Shown piece after piece: positions 9,927 to 18,346 of a DNA stretch of 64,000 bases. Every line of letters starts with the position of its first letter. Within the stretch, counting starts at the first letter, position 1. This DNA is from Paramicrobacterium agarici. GTDB taxonomy: Bacteria; Actinomycetota; Actinomycetes; Actinomycetales; Microbacteriaceae. The notes under the pieces are model-generated. The model had not been told where the DNA came from, made no database searches, and saw only the letters and a program-made list of their open reading frames with translations. Location: assembly GCF_002563955.1 (NCBI RefSeq), contig NZ_PDJE01000001.1, positions 1,984,001 to 2,048,000 on the forward strand. Reading direction: 5' to 3'. The translations under genes were made by a program, and so were the position numbers.

Positions 9927-10967
9927 ATGACGGTACGGCAGGTGGGCGGCGGCGGAACGCAGAACGCAGCGGTGCCATGCTCACGACCAGACGAGGCGGT
10001 CGACGTTCGCTCGGAGACATACGTGGGAACCCCGACGGTATCGATGCCTGTGCGGAGACTCATTGCGGGAACCGACATCGCGGTGTTCCCCGTCGCGCTC
10101 GGGGGAAGCGTCTTCGGCTGGACAGCAAGCGCCGACGACACCCAGACGATCCTCGATCGCTATGCTGCCGCTGGCGGCAACTTCATCGACACAGCCGATA
10201 GCTACGCCTCTGGCCTCAGCGAGGTGCAGATCGGACGCTGGATGAAGCTCAATCGGAACCGCGACGCGATGGTCGTCGCGACGAAGATCGGCAGGCATGC
10301 CGACTATGCTGGCTTGGCTCGTTCAACCATCATGGCCGCCGTCGACGCGAGTCTCGAACGTCTCGGCACGGACCGGATCGATGTGCTGTACCTGCATGCA
10401 GACGATCCGGCGACGCCGCTCGAAGAAACCCTCGGCGCAGCGCGCGATCTGATTCAGGCAGGAAAGGTTCGCGCTCTTGGAGCATCCGACTTTCCCGTCG
10501 AGAAGCTCGTTGAAGCGCGCATACTCGCGGCAGCCGGATACCCGAAGCTGACGGCGTTCGAGACCGAGTACAGCCTCGCGAACCGTTCCGACTTCGAGGG
10601 CGACCGATCCGTCGTGGCGACCGGGCAGGGCCTCGCGGTCATGCCGTACTTTGCGCTGGCCAGTGGGTTCTTGACGGGCAAATACCGGTCGCGCGCGGAC
10701 TTCACGGAAACAACGCGCGGGTCTCGTGCGGCCGCGCACTTCACGCGACGCGGATCCCGGATTCTGCGGGCCCTCGACTCTGTCGCCGCTGCGCACGGCG
10801 TCGGACCCGCGACGATCGCCCTGGCGTGGCTTCTCACGCGACGACCCGTGTGTGCGCCCGTCGTGAGTGCCTCCGAACCCGATCAGGTTGACGCCCTCGT
10901 TGCCGCACCGCGTATTGCGTTGAGTCGGTCGCAGCTGCTTGAGCTCGACCGGTCATCGCGAGCGTGA
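9927..10967 (+). CDS. Aldo/keto reductase family oxidoreductase
   Basis: This is a NADPH-dependent aldo/keto reductase of the TIM-barrel family. Landmarks are NFIDTADSYASGLSEVQIGRW (catalytic Asp and Tyr region), VVATKIG (Lys), DVLYLHADD (His) and ALAWLLTRRPVCAPVVSASEPDQV (cofactor end). The start is uncertain. The ATG at 9927 has a strong AGGAGG at 9914-9919 but gives a 39-residue glycine-rich, non-homologous N-terminus. A GTG at 10023, with GGAG 6 nt upstream, or the ATG at 10044 (MPVRRLIAGTDI) would begin at the normal family start. The physiological substrate is unknown. Confidence 0.85.
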   Translation: MTVRQVGGGGTQNAAVPCSRPDEAVDVRSETYVGTPTVSMPVRRLIAGTDIAVFPVALGGSVFGWTASADDTQTILDRYAAAGGNFIDTADSYASGLSEVQIGRWMKLNRNRDAMVVATKIGRHADYAGLARSTIMAAVDASLERLGTDRIDVLYLHADDPATPLEETLGAARDLIQAGKVRALGASDFPVEKLVEARILAAAGYPKLTAFETEYSLANRSDFEGDRSVVATGQGLAVMPYFALASGFLTGKYRSRADFTETTRGSRAAAHFTRRGSRILRALDSVAAAHGVGPATIALAWLLTRRPVCAPVVSASEPDQVDALVAAPRIALSRSQLLELDRSSRA

Positions 10968-10994
10968 CGGTCACCGTCGTTCGACCGAGCCGAC

Positions 10995-11000
10995 TAAGCT
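10995..11000 (+). promoter_or_regulatory. -10 hexamer TAAGCT of a probable leaderless promoter
   Basis: TAAGCT ends 7 nt before the ATG at 11008. No Shine-Dalgarno sequence is present, which fits a leaderless transcript for the M16 peptidase gene. Confidence 0.5.
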
Positions 11001-11007
11001 GGACTCG

Positions 11008-12372
11008 ATGAATTCTGCTGTGCCCTTGCCACTCGATCTCCCGGAACTGGACTTCGAGGCCGCCGGGGGAACCCGAATCCGGCGCAGCATCCTTCCCGGG
11101 GGCGTGCGCGTGCTCAGCGAAGCCGTTCCGGGCGCCCGGAGTGCGACGATCGGATTCTGGGTCGCGGTCGGCTCGCGCGACGAATACCACGCGACGGCGA
11201 CACCGTCGGGTCATGGATCGACGCACTTTCTCGAGCACCTGCTGTTCAAGGGAACGCCGACGAGGAGTGCTCTCGACATCGCTGTGGCGTTCGACTCGGT
11301 CGGCGGCGACAGCAACGCCATGACCGCCAAAGAATTCACGTGCTATTACGCGAAAGTCCGCGACTCCGACGTGCCCATGGCCATCGGGGTGCTCACCGAT
11401 ATGGTCACGAGCTCTGTCATCGACGGCGGTGAATTCGAGACGGAGCGCGGCGTGATCCTCGAAGAGCTCAGTCATGCTGCAGACGACCCGGGCGATGTCG
11501 CGGGAAACGCCCTGTTCGAGGCCGTCTTGGGGGAGCACCCGCTCGGACGCCCCGTCGGCGGAACCTCCGAAACCATCGAGCAAGCGACGCGCGAGGGCGT
11601 GTGGGATCACTACCTCCAGCATTACCGCCCCAACGAGCTCGTCATCTCTGTGGCCGGCGCCGTCGACCATGAGGAGCTCCTCACGCTCGTCACGCGCTCG
11701 CTCGACGTCGCCGGCTGGGAGCGCGACGTCGACGCGAAACCCGTTTCGCGGCGTGCCGACACTCCAGCGCGTCTGGCCGATACGCGTTCGCTCACGACGA
11801 TTCCGCGGCCGATCGAGCAAGTCCACCTCATGCTGGGAATGCCCGGCCTCATCGCCACCGACCCTGACCGCGTCACGCTCAGTATGCTCAACGCCGTTCT
11901 CGGCGGCGGTATGTCGAGCCGGCTGTTCACCGAGATTCGCGAGCGCCGCGGCCTTGCGTATTCGGTCTACTCCTTCGCCGGCTCCCACTCGGATGCGGGA
12001 ATGCAGGGAATGTATGCCGCGTGCGCGCCTCGGAACGCAGCTCAGGTCGCCGACCTCATGCGAGCCGAGCTCCAGAAACTCGCGGACACACCCGTGTCCG
12101 ACGACGAACTCGCCCGCGCATATGGCCAGCTTTCCGGCCGCGCAGCGCTCGGACTGGAAGACTCGGACGTGCGCATGTCGCTCCTCGGACGCGCCGAGAT
12201 CACGCTCGGCGAGTATCTCGATCTTGATGAGAATCTGCGTCGGCTCGCGCGCGTCACCGCGACCGACATCGCCGACATGGCGGCACGGCTCGTGGCGCAG
12301 CCGCAATCTCTCGTCGCTGTCGGAGCGGTCGATGACGACCTCTTCGCCAACGTCGACACACGCAAGGAGTGA
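11008..12372 (+). CDS. M16-family zinc metallopeptidase
   Basis: This 454-residue M16B-type peptidase has the inverted zinc motif HxxEH at H73-FLE-H77 (HFLEHLLFKGT). The third zinc ligand is expected near residue 153 in ETERGVILEEL. The C-terminal inactive-domain signature is present (GGGMSSRLFTEIRERRGLAYSVYSF). The usual actinobacterial position is just after pnp and before dapB. Here pnp is not adjacent, but dapB follows after one gene. The start at 11008 removes a 23-codon open extension and matches the leaderless promoter pattern. Confidence 0.9.
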   Translation: MNSAVPLPLDLPELDFEAAGGTRIRRSILPGGVRVLSEAVPGARSATIGFWVAVGSRDEYHATATPSGHGSTHFLEHLLFKGTPTRSALDIAVAFDSVGGDSNAMTAKEFTCYYAKVRDSDVPMAIGVLTDMVTSSVIDGGEFETERGVILEELSHAADDPGDVAGNALFEAVLGEHPLGRPVGGTSETIEQATREGVWDHYLQHYRPNELVISVAGAVDHEELLTLVTRSLDVAGWERDVDAKPVSRRADTPARLADTRSLTTIPRPIEQVHLMLGMPGLIATDPDRVTLSMLNAVLGGGMSSRLFTEIRERRGLAYSVYSFAGSHSDAGMQGMYAACAPRNAAQVADLMRAELQKLADTPVSDDELARAYGQLSGRAALGLEDSDVRMSLLGRAEITLGEYLDLDENLRRLARVTATDIADMAARLVAQPQSLVAVGAVDDDLFANVDTRKE

Positions 12373-12379
12373 TTCGCAC

Positions 12380-12982
12380 GTGTCACAGTACGTGTACCTC
12401 GTCAGGCACGGGGAACAGCAAGATGCCGAGCACGGCCTTCCCGACGGTCCGCTGTCGCCTCGAGGCCGACGGCAGGCGGAGCTTCTCTCACAGCGTCTCG
12501 GGGGCGTGCCGTTCACGAGCGCACACCATTCACCACTGCAGCGCGCAGCTGAGACCGCATCGATCATCGGCGAACGTCTGCCCGCACTCAAGCTCGCTCC
12601 CTCATCGCTTTTGTTCGATTGCATTCCAACGGGCGAGACCGACGAGACGCCGTCTGCCTACCACCCGTTCTTCGGGGCGGTCACCGACGAAGAGATCGAA
12701 GCGGGGCGCGCGCAGATGGCGGATGCTGTCGCCGAATTTCTCGGTCCGAAGAAGGGCGAGAGCCACGATCTTCTGATCACGCACAACTTCGTCATCGCCT
12801 GGTTCGTGCGCGAGGTCCTCGGCGCCCCCGAGTGGCGGTGGATGACGCTCGACCAAGCGCACTGCGGCCTCACGATCATTCAGCGCAAACCAGGCAGGCC
12901 CTGGTCGGTGCTGACCCACAACGACCTCGCGCACTTGCCCGTCGAGCTGCGGACGGGTCTACCCGAACAGCTGCCCGTGTGA
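12380..12982 (+). CDS. Histidine phosphatase family protein
   Basis: This 200-residue phosphoglycerate-mutase-like phosphatase has the N-terminal phosphohistidine motif RHGEQ and a second catalytic histidine probably in LLITHNFVI. The GTG start at 12380 has AAGGAG about 10 nt upstream and lies 7 nt after the peptidase stop, suggesting co-transcription. The longer open frame through the peptidase gene is a shadow. The substrate cannot be deduced. Confidence 0.85.
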   Translation: MSQYVYLVRHGEQQDAEHGLPDGPLSPRGRRQAELLSQRLGGVPFTSAHHSPLQRAAETASIIGERLPALKLAPSSLLFDCIPTGETDETPSAYHPFFGAVTDEEIEAGRAQMADAVAEFLGPKKGESHDLLITHNFVIAWFVREVLGAPEWRWMTLDQAHCGLTIIQRKPGRPWSVLTHNDLAHLPVELRTGLPEQLPV

Positions 12983-13016
12983 TGATGGCAACGGGGCGCG
13001 GCGATGTCTCGATTGG

Positions 13017-13022
13017 TAGATT
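13017..13022 (+). promoter_or_regulatory. -10 hexamer TAGATT, leaderless dapB promoter
   Basis: TAGATT is followed by exactly 6 nt and then the dapB ATG, with no Shine-Dalgarno. This is the same geometry as several other genes in the window. Confidence 0.6.
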
Positions 13023-13028
13023 GGGATC

Positions 13029-13766
13029 ATGACAATTCGCGTCGCACTGGCCGGAGCACACGGCACGATGGGGACGCTGTTCGACAGCATCCTCTCTGAT
13101 ATCGCCGACGTTGAGGTGGTGGCGCGGCTCGGGCGATCAAGCAGTCTCGACGAGCTTGATCATGCTGATCTCGTCGTCGACGTGACGCACCCGGAGGCGA
13201 GCCGAGCGATTGTCGAGCACGCGGCGCGCAACGGCGCCCAGGTGCTCGTGGGCACGTCAGGGTGGTCAGAATCGCGCATCGCCGAACTGCGCGGCTCGAT
13301 CCCCGACGACGCTGGCGTACTGATCATTCCGAACTTCTCGCTCGGCTCGGTGCTCGGCACGACGCTCGCGACGATCGCGGCGCGCTTCTACTCGTCCATC
13401 GAGATCGTCGAAAGCCATCGGGCATCGAAGGCGGACTCGCCGAGCGGAACCGCTGTGCGTACGGCAGAGCTCATGACTGCCGCGCGCGCGGGGCTCGGGC
13501 CGGTCGAAGCCCCGCACACCGAACAGAGGGCGCGCGGGCAGGAGGTCGCCGGTATTCCCGTGCACAGCGTGCGGAGGCAGGGGGTCGTCGCGCGGCAAGA
13601 GGTGCTGTTCGGGGGGACGGGCGAAACGTTGAGCGTTATTCACGACACCGTCGATCCCAGCGCGTACGAGCGCGGCATCCGCTTGTCTCTCGATGCCGTG
13701 CGCACCGTGCGCGGCCTCGTCGTGGGTCTCGAGAACGTTCTCGATCTCGGAATCACCCGCGCATGA
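13029..13766 (+). CDS. dapB: 4-hydroxy-tetrahydrodipicolinate reductase
   Basis: This NAD(P)H-dependent enzyme acts after DapA in the diaminopimelate/lysine pathway that feeds peptidoglycan and protein synthesis. The 245-residue protein has the Rossmann motif GAHGTMG at its start. The signature ESHRASKADSPSGTAVRTAE contains the catalytic histidine/lysine region and the substrate-binding SGT. It is transcribed apart from dapA (2 kb downstream) and dapF (14 kb downstream), and overlaps the following membrane-protein gene by ATGA. Confidence 0.94.
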   Translation: MTIRVALAGAHGTMGTLFDSILSDIADVEVVARLGRSSSLDELDHADLVVDVTHPEASRAIVEHAARNGAQVLVGTSGWSESRIAELRGSIPDDAGVLIIPNFSLGSVLGTTLATIAARFYSSIEIVESHRASKADSPSGTAVRTAELMTAARAGLGPVEAPHTEQRARGQEVAGIPVHSVRRQGVVARQEVLFGGTGETLSVIHDTVDPSAYERGIRLSLDAVRTVRGLVVGLENVLDLGITRA

Positions 13767-14218
13767 ATGCTCGTGTCGGCGCCATCGCGATGGCCGTCGT
13801 TCTCGTGCTGTATCTGGTTCTCGTCGGGCAGCGCGCCGTGCAATTCGTTCTCACGGGGGAGCCGATCGCTGTCGCGATCGGAGTCGCGCTCATCGTGCTG
13901 CCGCTCGTCGGCGTGTGGGGTCTGGCGAAGGAGCTGCAGTTCGGCGTCAAGTCGGGGCGACTGGCGACCGAGCTCGATGACGCCGGCGAGATGCCCGACG
14001 ACCTTCCCGTGCTTCCCAGCGGTCGCATCGACCGTGCCGCAGCCGATGCCGCGTTCCCCGCCTACCGCGCTCGCGCAGAAACGGAGCCTGAGAACTGGCG
14101 CGCCTGGTTTCGTCTCGGACTCGTCTATCGCGGGGCGGGGGACTCGCGGCGAGCACGCGCCGCGGTGCGCCGAGCGATTCGCCTGCATGACGCAGAGACG
14201 AAACGGGCCGGTCGGTAG
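13763..14218 (+). CDS. Small membrane protein with C-terminal TPR-like region
   Basis: This 151-residue protein starts at an ATG overlapping the dapB stop (ATGA), so it is co-translated with dapB. Two hydrophobic segments (about 4-26 and 36-56) precede a soluble region. The soluble region ends in a single TPR-like helix pair (ENWRAWFRLGLVYRGAGDSRRARAAVRRAIRLH). Proteins of this design next to dapB are common in Microbacteriaceae, but I know no defined function. Its stop codon lies inside the terminator hairpin that follows. Confidence 0.8.
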   Translation: MNARVGAIAMAVVLVLYLVLVGQRAVQFVLTGEPIAVAIGVALIVLPLVGVWGLAKELQFGVKSGRLATELDDAGEMPDDLPVLPSGRIDRAAADAAFPAYRARAETEPENWRAWFRLGLVYRGAGDSRRARAAVRRAIRLHDAETKRAGR

Positions 14219-14232
14219 AAACCGACCGGCCC
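14205..14232. terminator. Bidirectional terminator between dapB operon and osmC
   Basis: A perfect 12-bp stem (GGGCCGGTCGGT / ACCGACCGGCCC) with an AGAA loop sits between convergent genes. It overlaps the last codons and the TAG stop (14216-14218) of the upstream gene. There is no T-tract. Confidence 0.8.
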
Positions 14233-14247
14233 GCGCTCGAGCCTGCG

Positions 14248-14676
14248 TTACGCGAGGCTTGCCTCGAGAGTGATCTCGACACCCGCGAGCGCCTGCGACA
14301 CGGGGCAACCGCCCTTTGCCGCCTCAGCGAGACGCTGGAACTCGTCGTCGGAGATGTTCGGCACCTTCGCGTTCACGAGCAGGTGGCTTCCCGTGATCTT
14401 CGGCCCCGATGGGTCAAAGGTCACGGCGGCGGTGGCTTGAACGCTCTCGGGCGGGAATCCGGCATCGACGAGCGTGTTCGAGAACGCCATTGAGAAGCAG
14501 GCGGCATGCGCAGCGCCGAGGAGCTCCTCTGGCGTCGTTGTCGACTCTGATCCTTCGGAACGCGCCTTCCAGTCGACGGCGAGCGATGCGCTCTTCGACG
14601 AGTCGAGTGACACCGTGCCGTTCCCCTCGAAGAGAGTGCCGTTCCACACTGTTGTGGCTTCGCTTGTGACAGCCAT
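14248..14676 (-). CDS. osmC: OsmC-family peroxiredoxin
   Basis: This 142-residue thiol-dependent hydroperoxidase of the OsmC/Ohr fold protects against organic peroxides. The two redox cysteines are C60 (AAHAACFSMAFS) and C124 (KGGCPVSQAL). The arrangement and PEELLGAAHAACF favour OsmC over Ohr. GGAGGAAGC precedes the ATG on the minus strand. It is divergent from the SDR gene, with a 15-bp dyad between them that may be an operator. Confidence 0.9.
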   Translation of the reverse strand: MAVTSEATTVWNGTLFEGNGTVSLDSSKSASLAVDWKARSEGSESTTTPEELLGAAHAACFSMAFSNTLVDAGFPPESVQATAAVTFDPSGPKITGSHLLVNAKVPNISDDEFQRLAEAAKGGCPVSQALAGVEITLEASLA

Positions 14677-14694
14677 GCTTCCTCCGTTCTTGCG

Positions 14695-14709
14695 GGGTGC
14701 AGTGCACCC
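14695..14709. promoter_or_regulatory. 15-bp dyad upstream of osmC
   Basis: GGGTGCA, one base, TGCACCC: a perfect 7-bp inverted repeat 19 bp upstream of the osmC ATG, in the divergent osmC/SDR region. It is a candidate operator, and I recognise no cognate regulator in the window. Confidence 0.4.
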
Positions 14710-14795
14710 ACCTGGCGAATCGCTTCGCTTCGAGCCTATCGACTCGGCTTCCCCGTGGCGATGGGTTCGTTAGCATGATTTTCAAGGAGGCGACG

Positions 14796-15557
14796 ATGGC
14801 GCGAGGCGATGAGACAGCGATAGTGACCGGAGCGACGTCGGGTCTCGGCGCTCAATTCGCAGAGCAGCTGGCTCTGCGCGGCTTCGGTCTGGCCCTCGTC
14901 GCGCGCAACGTCGCGCGGCTGAAAGACGTGCAGGCGAACTTGATCTCCCGCTACGCCCTTCCTGTCGAGATCCTGCAGGCAGACCTGGTCACCGACGACG
15001 GCATCGCCGCGGTCGAGTCACGCATCGCCCACAGACCGCCGAGAGTGCTCGTGAACAACGCCGGTTTCGGATTGAGGGAGCCGTTCGACAAAGCAAGCAT
15101 TGAGGCCGAAGAAGAACATCTCGACATTCACGTGCGCGCTCCCATGCGCCTCATGCACGCCGCACTGCCTCCCATGCTCGAGCGCGGTGCTGGAAACATC
15201 ATCAATGTGGCCAGCGTCGCCGCGTTCACGCCGCGCGGCACCTACGGAGCCGTGAAATCCTGGACCGTCTCGATGTCGCGATGGGCGAATAACCAGTACC
15301 GCGACCGCGGCGTGCACGTCACCGCTGTCTGCCCGGGTTTCGTGCGCACCGAGTTTCACCAGCGGCTCGGGGCCGGTCTCGACGACGTTCCGTCGTGGAT
15401 GTGGCTCGAAGCGGATGCCGTCGTGGCGACGGCCCTCAAAGACGCCGGTCGCGGTCGCGCCGTGTCGATCCCCTCGGCGCGCTACCGGGCGATCGTGTCG
15501 GCGAGCCGCGTGGTTCCCGCCGCGCTGTCGCAACGGCTGGCCGCGCGCGGTCGGTGA
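14796..15557 (+). CDS. Short-chain dehydrogenase/reductase
   Basis: This 253-residue classical SDR has the cofactor motif TGATSGLG (11-18), NNAG (87-90), and catalytic S140, Y150 and K154 (YGAVK). AAGGAGG at 14784-14790 fixes the ATG at 14796. It resembles the YqjQ/DltE-like group of uncharacterised SDRs. The substrate is unknown. It ends 32 nt before dapA, which has its own promoter. Confidence 0.88.
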   Translation: MARGDETAIVTGATSGLGAQFAEQLALRGFGLALVARNVARLKDVQANLISRYALPVEILQADLVTDDGIAAVESRIAHRPPRVLVNNAGFGLREPFDKASIEAEEEHLDIHVRAPMRLMHAALPPMLERGAGNIINVASVAAFTPRGTYGAVKSWTVSMSRWANNQYRDRGVHVTAVCPGFVRTEFHQRLGAGLDDVPSWMWLEADAVVATALKDAGRGRAVSIPSARYRAIVSASRVVPAALSQRLAARGR

Positions 15558-15577
15558 CCGAAACTCCCGCGAGCCGG

Positions 15578-15583
15578 TACCCT
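15578..15583 (+). promoter_or_regulatory. -10 hexamer TACCCT upstream of dapA
   Basis: TACCCT is followed by 6 nt (AGGAGG) and the GTG start. The spacing fits leaderless transcription, although the 6 nt also resemble a Shine-Dalgarno. Confidence 0.5.
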
Positions 15584-15589
15584 AGGAGG

Positions 15590-16567
15590 GTGACGAACGC
15601 AGAGAATCCCTTCGGTCAGGTACTCGTTGCGCTGGTGACTCCGTTCACCGCGGACGGCGAGGTCGATTGGCCTGGCGTCGAGAAGCAGATTGACGACGTC
15701 ATCACGCAGGGGGCCGACGGAATCGTCGTCACGGGTACGACGGGGGAGACGTCGACGCTCACCGACCCAGAGAAGGTGCGCCTCGTCGAGGTCGGCAAAT
15801 CCGTCGCCAACGGCCGCGCCAAGATCATCACGGGCGGCGGATCGAACGAGACCGCGCACGCGATCGAGCTCTACAAGGCGAGTGAGCGCGCCGGCGCCGA
15901 TGGCGTCATGATCGTCACGCCGTACTACAACAAGCCGACGCAGGCAGGAATCCTCACCCACTTCCGGCTCATCGCCGATGCGACGGACCTGCCTGTTGTC
16001 CTCTACGACATTCCCGGGCGCACGGGTGTTCCGATCGCGTATGAGACGCTTCTTCGCGCTGCGCAGCATCCGAATATTGTCGCCGTGAAAGATGCAAAGG
16101 GGAACTTCGCCGAGGCGAGCCGGGTGCTCAATCAGACAGACCTCATGTACTTCTCGGGCGACGACGCGAACGCGCTTCCGCACCTGGCAATCGGGGCGAC
16201 GGGCCTCATCGGGGTGACGGCGAACATCACCGCGCGCCCCTATCGAAAGATGGTGGATGCCGTGAACGCCGGCGATCTCGCAACGGCGACGGCTGCGCAC
16301 CAATCTCTCGAGCCGCTCGTGCGAGCCGTCATGACGCACGTTCCCGGCACCGTGTCGGCAAAGTACATCCTTCACGGACTCGGACGCATCGCGAGCCCGC
16401 GCGTGCGGCTGCCGCTCGTCGGACCCGAAGAGGCTGAGGCTGCGCGCATCGAAGACGATCTCGCGCTGATCGGCGACATCGACGGAGCCGACTTCACAAA
16501 CTTCCGACCCGACCGCAATGCTGCAGCCGGCGGAGCGCTGCCCAAGGTGCACGGCACCACGCGCTGA
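15590..16567 (+). CDS. dapA: 4-hydroxy-tetrahydrodipicolinate synthase
   Basis: This enzyme condenses pyruvate with aspartate semialdehyde at the start of the diaminopimelate/lysine branch. The 325-residue TIM-barrel protein has the Schiff-base lysine K167 (NIVAVKDAKGN), catalytic Y139 (VLYDIPGRTG) and the TGTTGE motif (48-53). The GTG at 15590 gives the normal family N-terminus (NPFGQVLVALVTPFT). The longer frame into the SDR gene is a shadow. It is followed 38 bp later by rnj, a neighbourhood conserved in actinobacteria, and both are probably one transcript. Confidence 0.95.
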   Translation: MTNAENPFGQVLVALVTPFTADGEVDWPGVEKQIDDVITQGADGIVVTGTTGETSTLTDPEKVRLVEVGKSVANGRAKIITGGGSNETAHAIELYKASERAGADGVMIVTPYYNKPTQAGILTHFRLIADATDLPVVLYDIPGRTGVPIAYETLLRAAQHPNIVAVKDAKGNFAEASRVLNQTDLMYFSGDDANALPHLAIGATGLIGVTANITARPYRKMVDAVNAGDLATATAAHQSLEPLVRAVMTHVPGTVSAKYILHGLGRIASPRVRLPLVGPEEAEAARIEDDLALIGDIDGADFTNFRPDRNAAAGGALPKVHGTTR

Positions 16568-16605
16568 CGCGCGAATCGCAACAACAACAGAACCCAGGAG
16601 GGCTT

Positions 16606-18282
16606 ATGCCCAATGCCGTAATCGATCCGCCCGAACTGCAACGCGGCACGCTTCGCGTCATGCCGCTCGGCGGGCTCGGAGAAGTCGGTCGCAACATGAC
16701 CACCTTCGAGATCGACGGCAAGATCCTGATCGTGGACTGCGGTGTGCTCTTTCCGGAGGAGCACCAGCCCGGCGTGGATCTCATTCTTCCCGACATGTCG
16801 CCGATCAAGGATCGTCTCGACGATGTTGTCGGCGTCGTGCTGACCCACGGCCACGAGGACCACATCGGAGCCGTTCCGTACCTGTTGAGACTGCGCTCTG
16901 ACATGCCGATCATCGGGTCGGGACTCACGCTCGCGCTCACAGAGGCGAAGCTCAAAGAGCACCGCATCAAGCCCTACAGTCTCACGGTGAAAGAAGGGCA
17001 GCGCGAGAAGCTCGGGCCGTTCGACCTCGAGTTCATCGCCGTGAATCACTCGATTCCCGATGCCCTCGCCGTCGCCATCAAGACCGACGCAGGTACGGTT
17101 CTCGCAACGGGCGACTTCAAAATGGACCAGCTGCCCCTCGATGGCCGGATCACCGACCTTCGCAGCTTCGCGAGGCTCGGAGACGAGGGCGTTGACCTGT
17201 TTCTCGTCGACTCCACGAACGCCGACGTGCCCGGGTTCACGCCGCTTGAGCGCTCGATCGGCCCTGTGCTCGAGCAGGTGATCGCCAAGGCACCGCGCCG
17301 GGTCATCGTCGCGAGCTTCTCGAGTCACGTTCACCGCGTGCAGCAGGTACTCGATGCCGCGCACGCGAACGGACGACGTGTCGCACTGCTTGGTCGGTCG
17401 ATGCTGCGCAACATGACGATCGCTGCCGAACTCGGCTACCTCCGGGTTCCCGACGGCGTTCTGATCGACTACAAGAAGGCGACCGATATTCCGGACGACA
17501 AGATCGTGTACATGTCGACCGGGTCCCAGGGCGAGCCGATGGCCGTGCTCAGCCGCATGGCCAACCTCGACCACGCGATAGAGCCAGGCGAGGGCGACAC
17601 GGTCGTGCTCGCCTCGAGCCAGATTCCCGGCAACGAGAGCGCCATCTACCGCGTCATCGACGGGCTGACGAAGCTCGGTGCGACCGTCGTGCACAAGGGA
17701 AACGCCAAAGTACACGTGTCGGGGCACGCGGCAGCGGGGGAGCTCCTGTACTGCTACAACATCCTGCAGCCGACGAACGTGCTGCCCGTGCACGGCGAAT
17801 ACCGGCACCTCATCGCCAACGCAAAGCTCGCCCAGGACACGGGCATTCCCGAGGCGAACACCTTCCTCGCCGAGAATGGAACGGTCCTCGACCTCCGCGA
17901 CGGAAAGGTCGATGTCGTCGGACAGGTCGACATCGGATTCGTGTACGTCGACGGCGCCACAGTGGGTGAGATCACGGATTCCGATCTGAAGGACCGACGG
18001 ATACTCGGTGAAGAAGGATTCATCTCGATCATCGTCGTCGTGGAATCACAGACCGGGCGCGTCGTGTCAGGCCCGGAAATCCACGCGCGCGGCTTCGCCG
18101 AAGACGACGCCGTGTTCGACAAGGTGCGCCCGAAGATCGAGGCCGCGCTGACCGAAGCCGTCGGAAACGGAGTGCGCGATCAGCATGCGCTGCAGCAGGT
18201 CGTGCGCCGCACGGTCGGCCGCTGGGTGAACACGTCGTACCGACGCCGACCGATGATCGTTCCGCTCGTCATCGAAGCCTGA
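16606..18282 (+). CDS. rnj: Ribonuclease J
   Basis: This 558-residue metallo-beta-lactamase/beta-CASP ribonuclease has 5'-3' exonuclease and endonuclease activity in mRNA decay and rRNA maturation. The zinc motif HGHEDH is at residues 81-86. Beta-CASP elements follow (FLVDSTNADVPGFTPLERSIG, VIVASFSSHVHRVQQ, GNAKVHVSGHAA, NVLPVHGEYRHL). A C-terminal RNase J domain completes it. AGGAGGG precedes the ATG at the right distance. The length matches bacterial RNase J without an extra RNase E-like extension. Confidence 0.95.
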   Translation: MPNAVIDPPELQRGTLRVMPLGGLGEVGRNMTTFEIDGKILIVDCGVLFPEEHQPGVDLILPDMSPIKDRLDDVVGVVLTHGHEDHIGAVPYLLRLRSDMPIIGSGLTLALTEAKLKEHRIKPYSLTVKEGQREKLGPFDLEFIAVNHSIPDALAVAIKTDAGTVLATGDFKMDQLPLDGRITDLRSFARLGDEGVDLFLVDSTNADVPGFTPLERSIGPVLEQVIAKAPRRVIVASFSSHVHRVQQVLDAAHANGRRVALLGRSMLRNMTIAAELGYLRVPDGVLIDYKKATDIPDDKIVYMSTGSQGEPMAVLSRMANLDHAIEPGEGDTVVLASSQIPGNESAIYRVIDGLTKLGATVVHKGNAKVHVSGHAAAGELLYCYNILQPTNVLPVHGEYRHLIANAKLAQDTGIPEANTFLAENGTVLDLRDGKVDVVGQVDIGFVYVDGATVGEITDSDLKDRRILGEEGFISIIVVVESQTGRVVSGPEIHARGFAEDDAVFDKVRPKIEAALTEAVGNGVRDQHALQQVVRRTVGRWVNTSYRRRPMIVPLVIEA

Positions 18283-18334
18283 GCCAGTCTGCCGAACTCC
18301 CGCGTCATTACCGCGGAGACGGCATCGTCGCCGG

Positions 18335-18340
18335 TACCGT
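18335..18340 (+). promoter_or_regulatory. -10 hexamer TACCGT, leaderless ftsK promoter
   Basis: TACCGT is followed by exactly 6 nt and the ftsK ATG. No Shine-Dalgarno is seen. Confidence 0.55.
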
Positions 18341-18346
18341 TGAAGC

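Noticed and set aside
10834..12624. 596-codon antisense frame across the M16 peptidase
   Set aside because: Shadow of a high-GC coding strand; the sense frame has the HxxEH motif.
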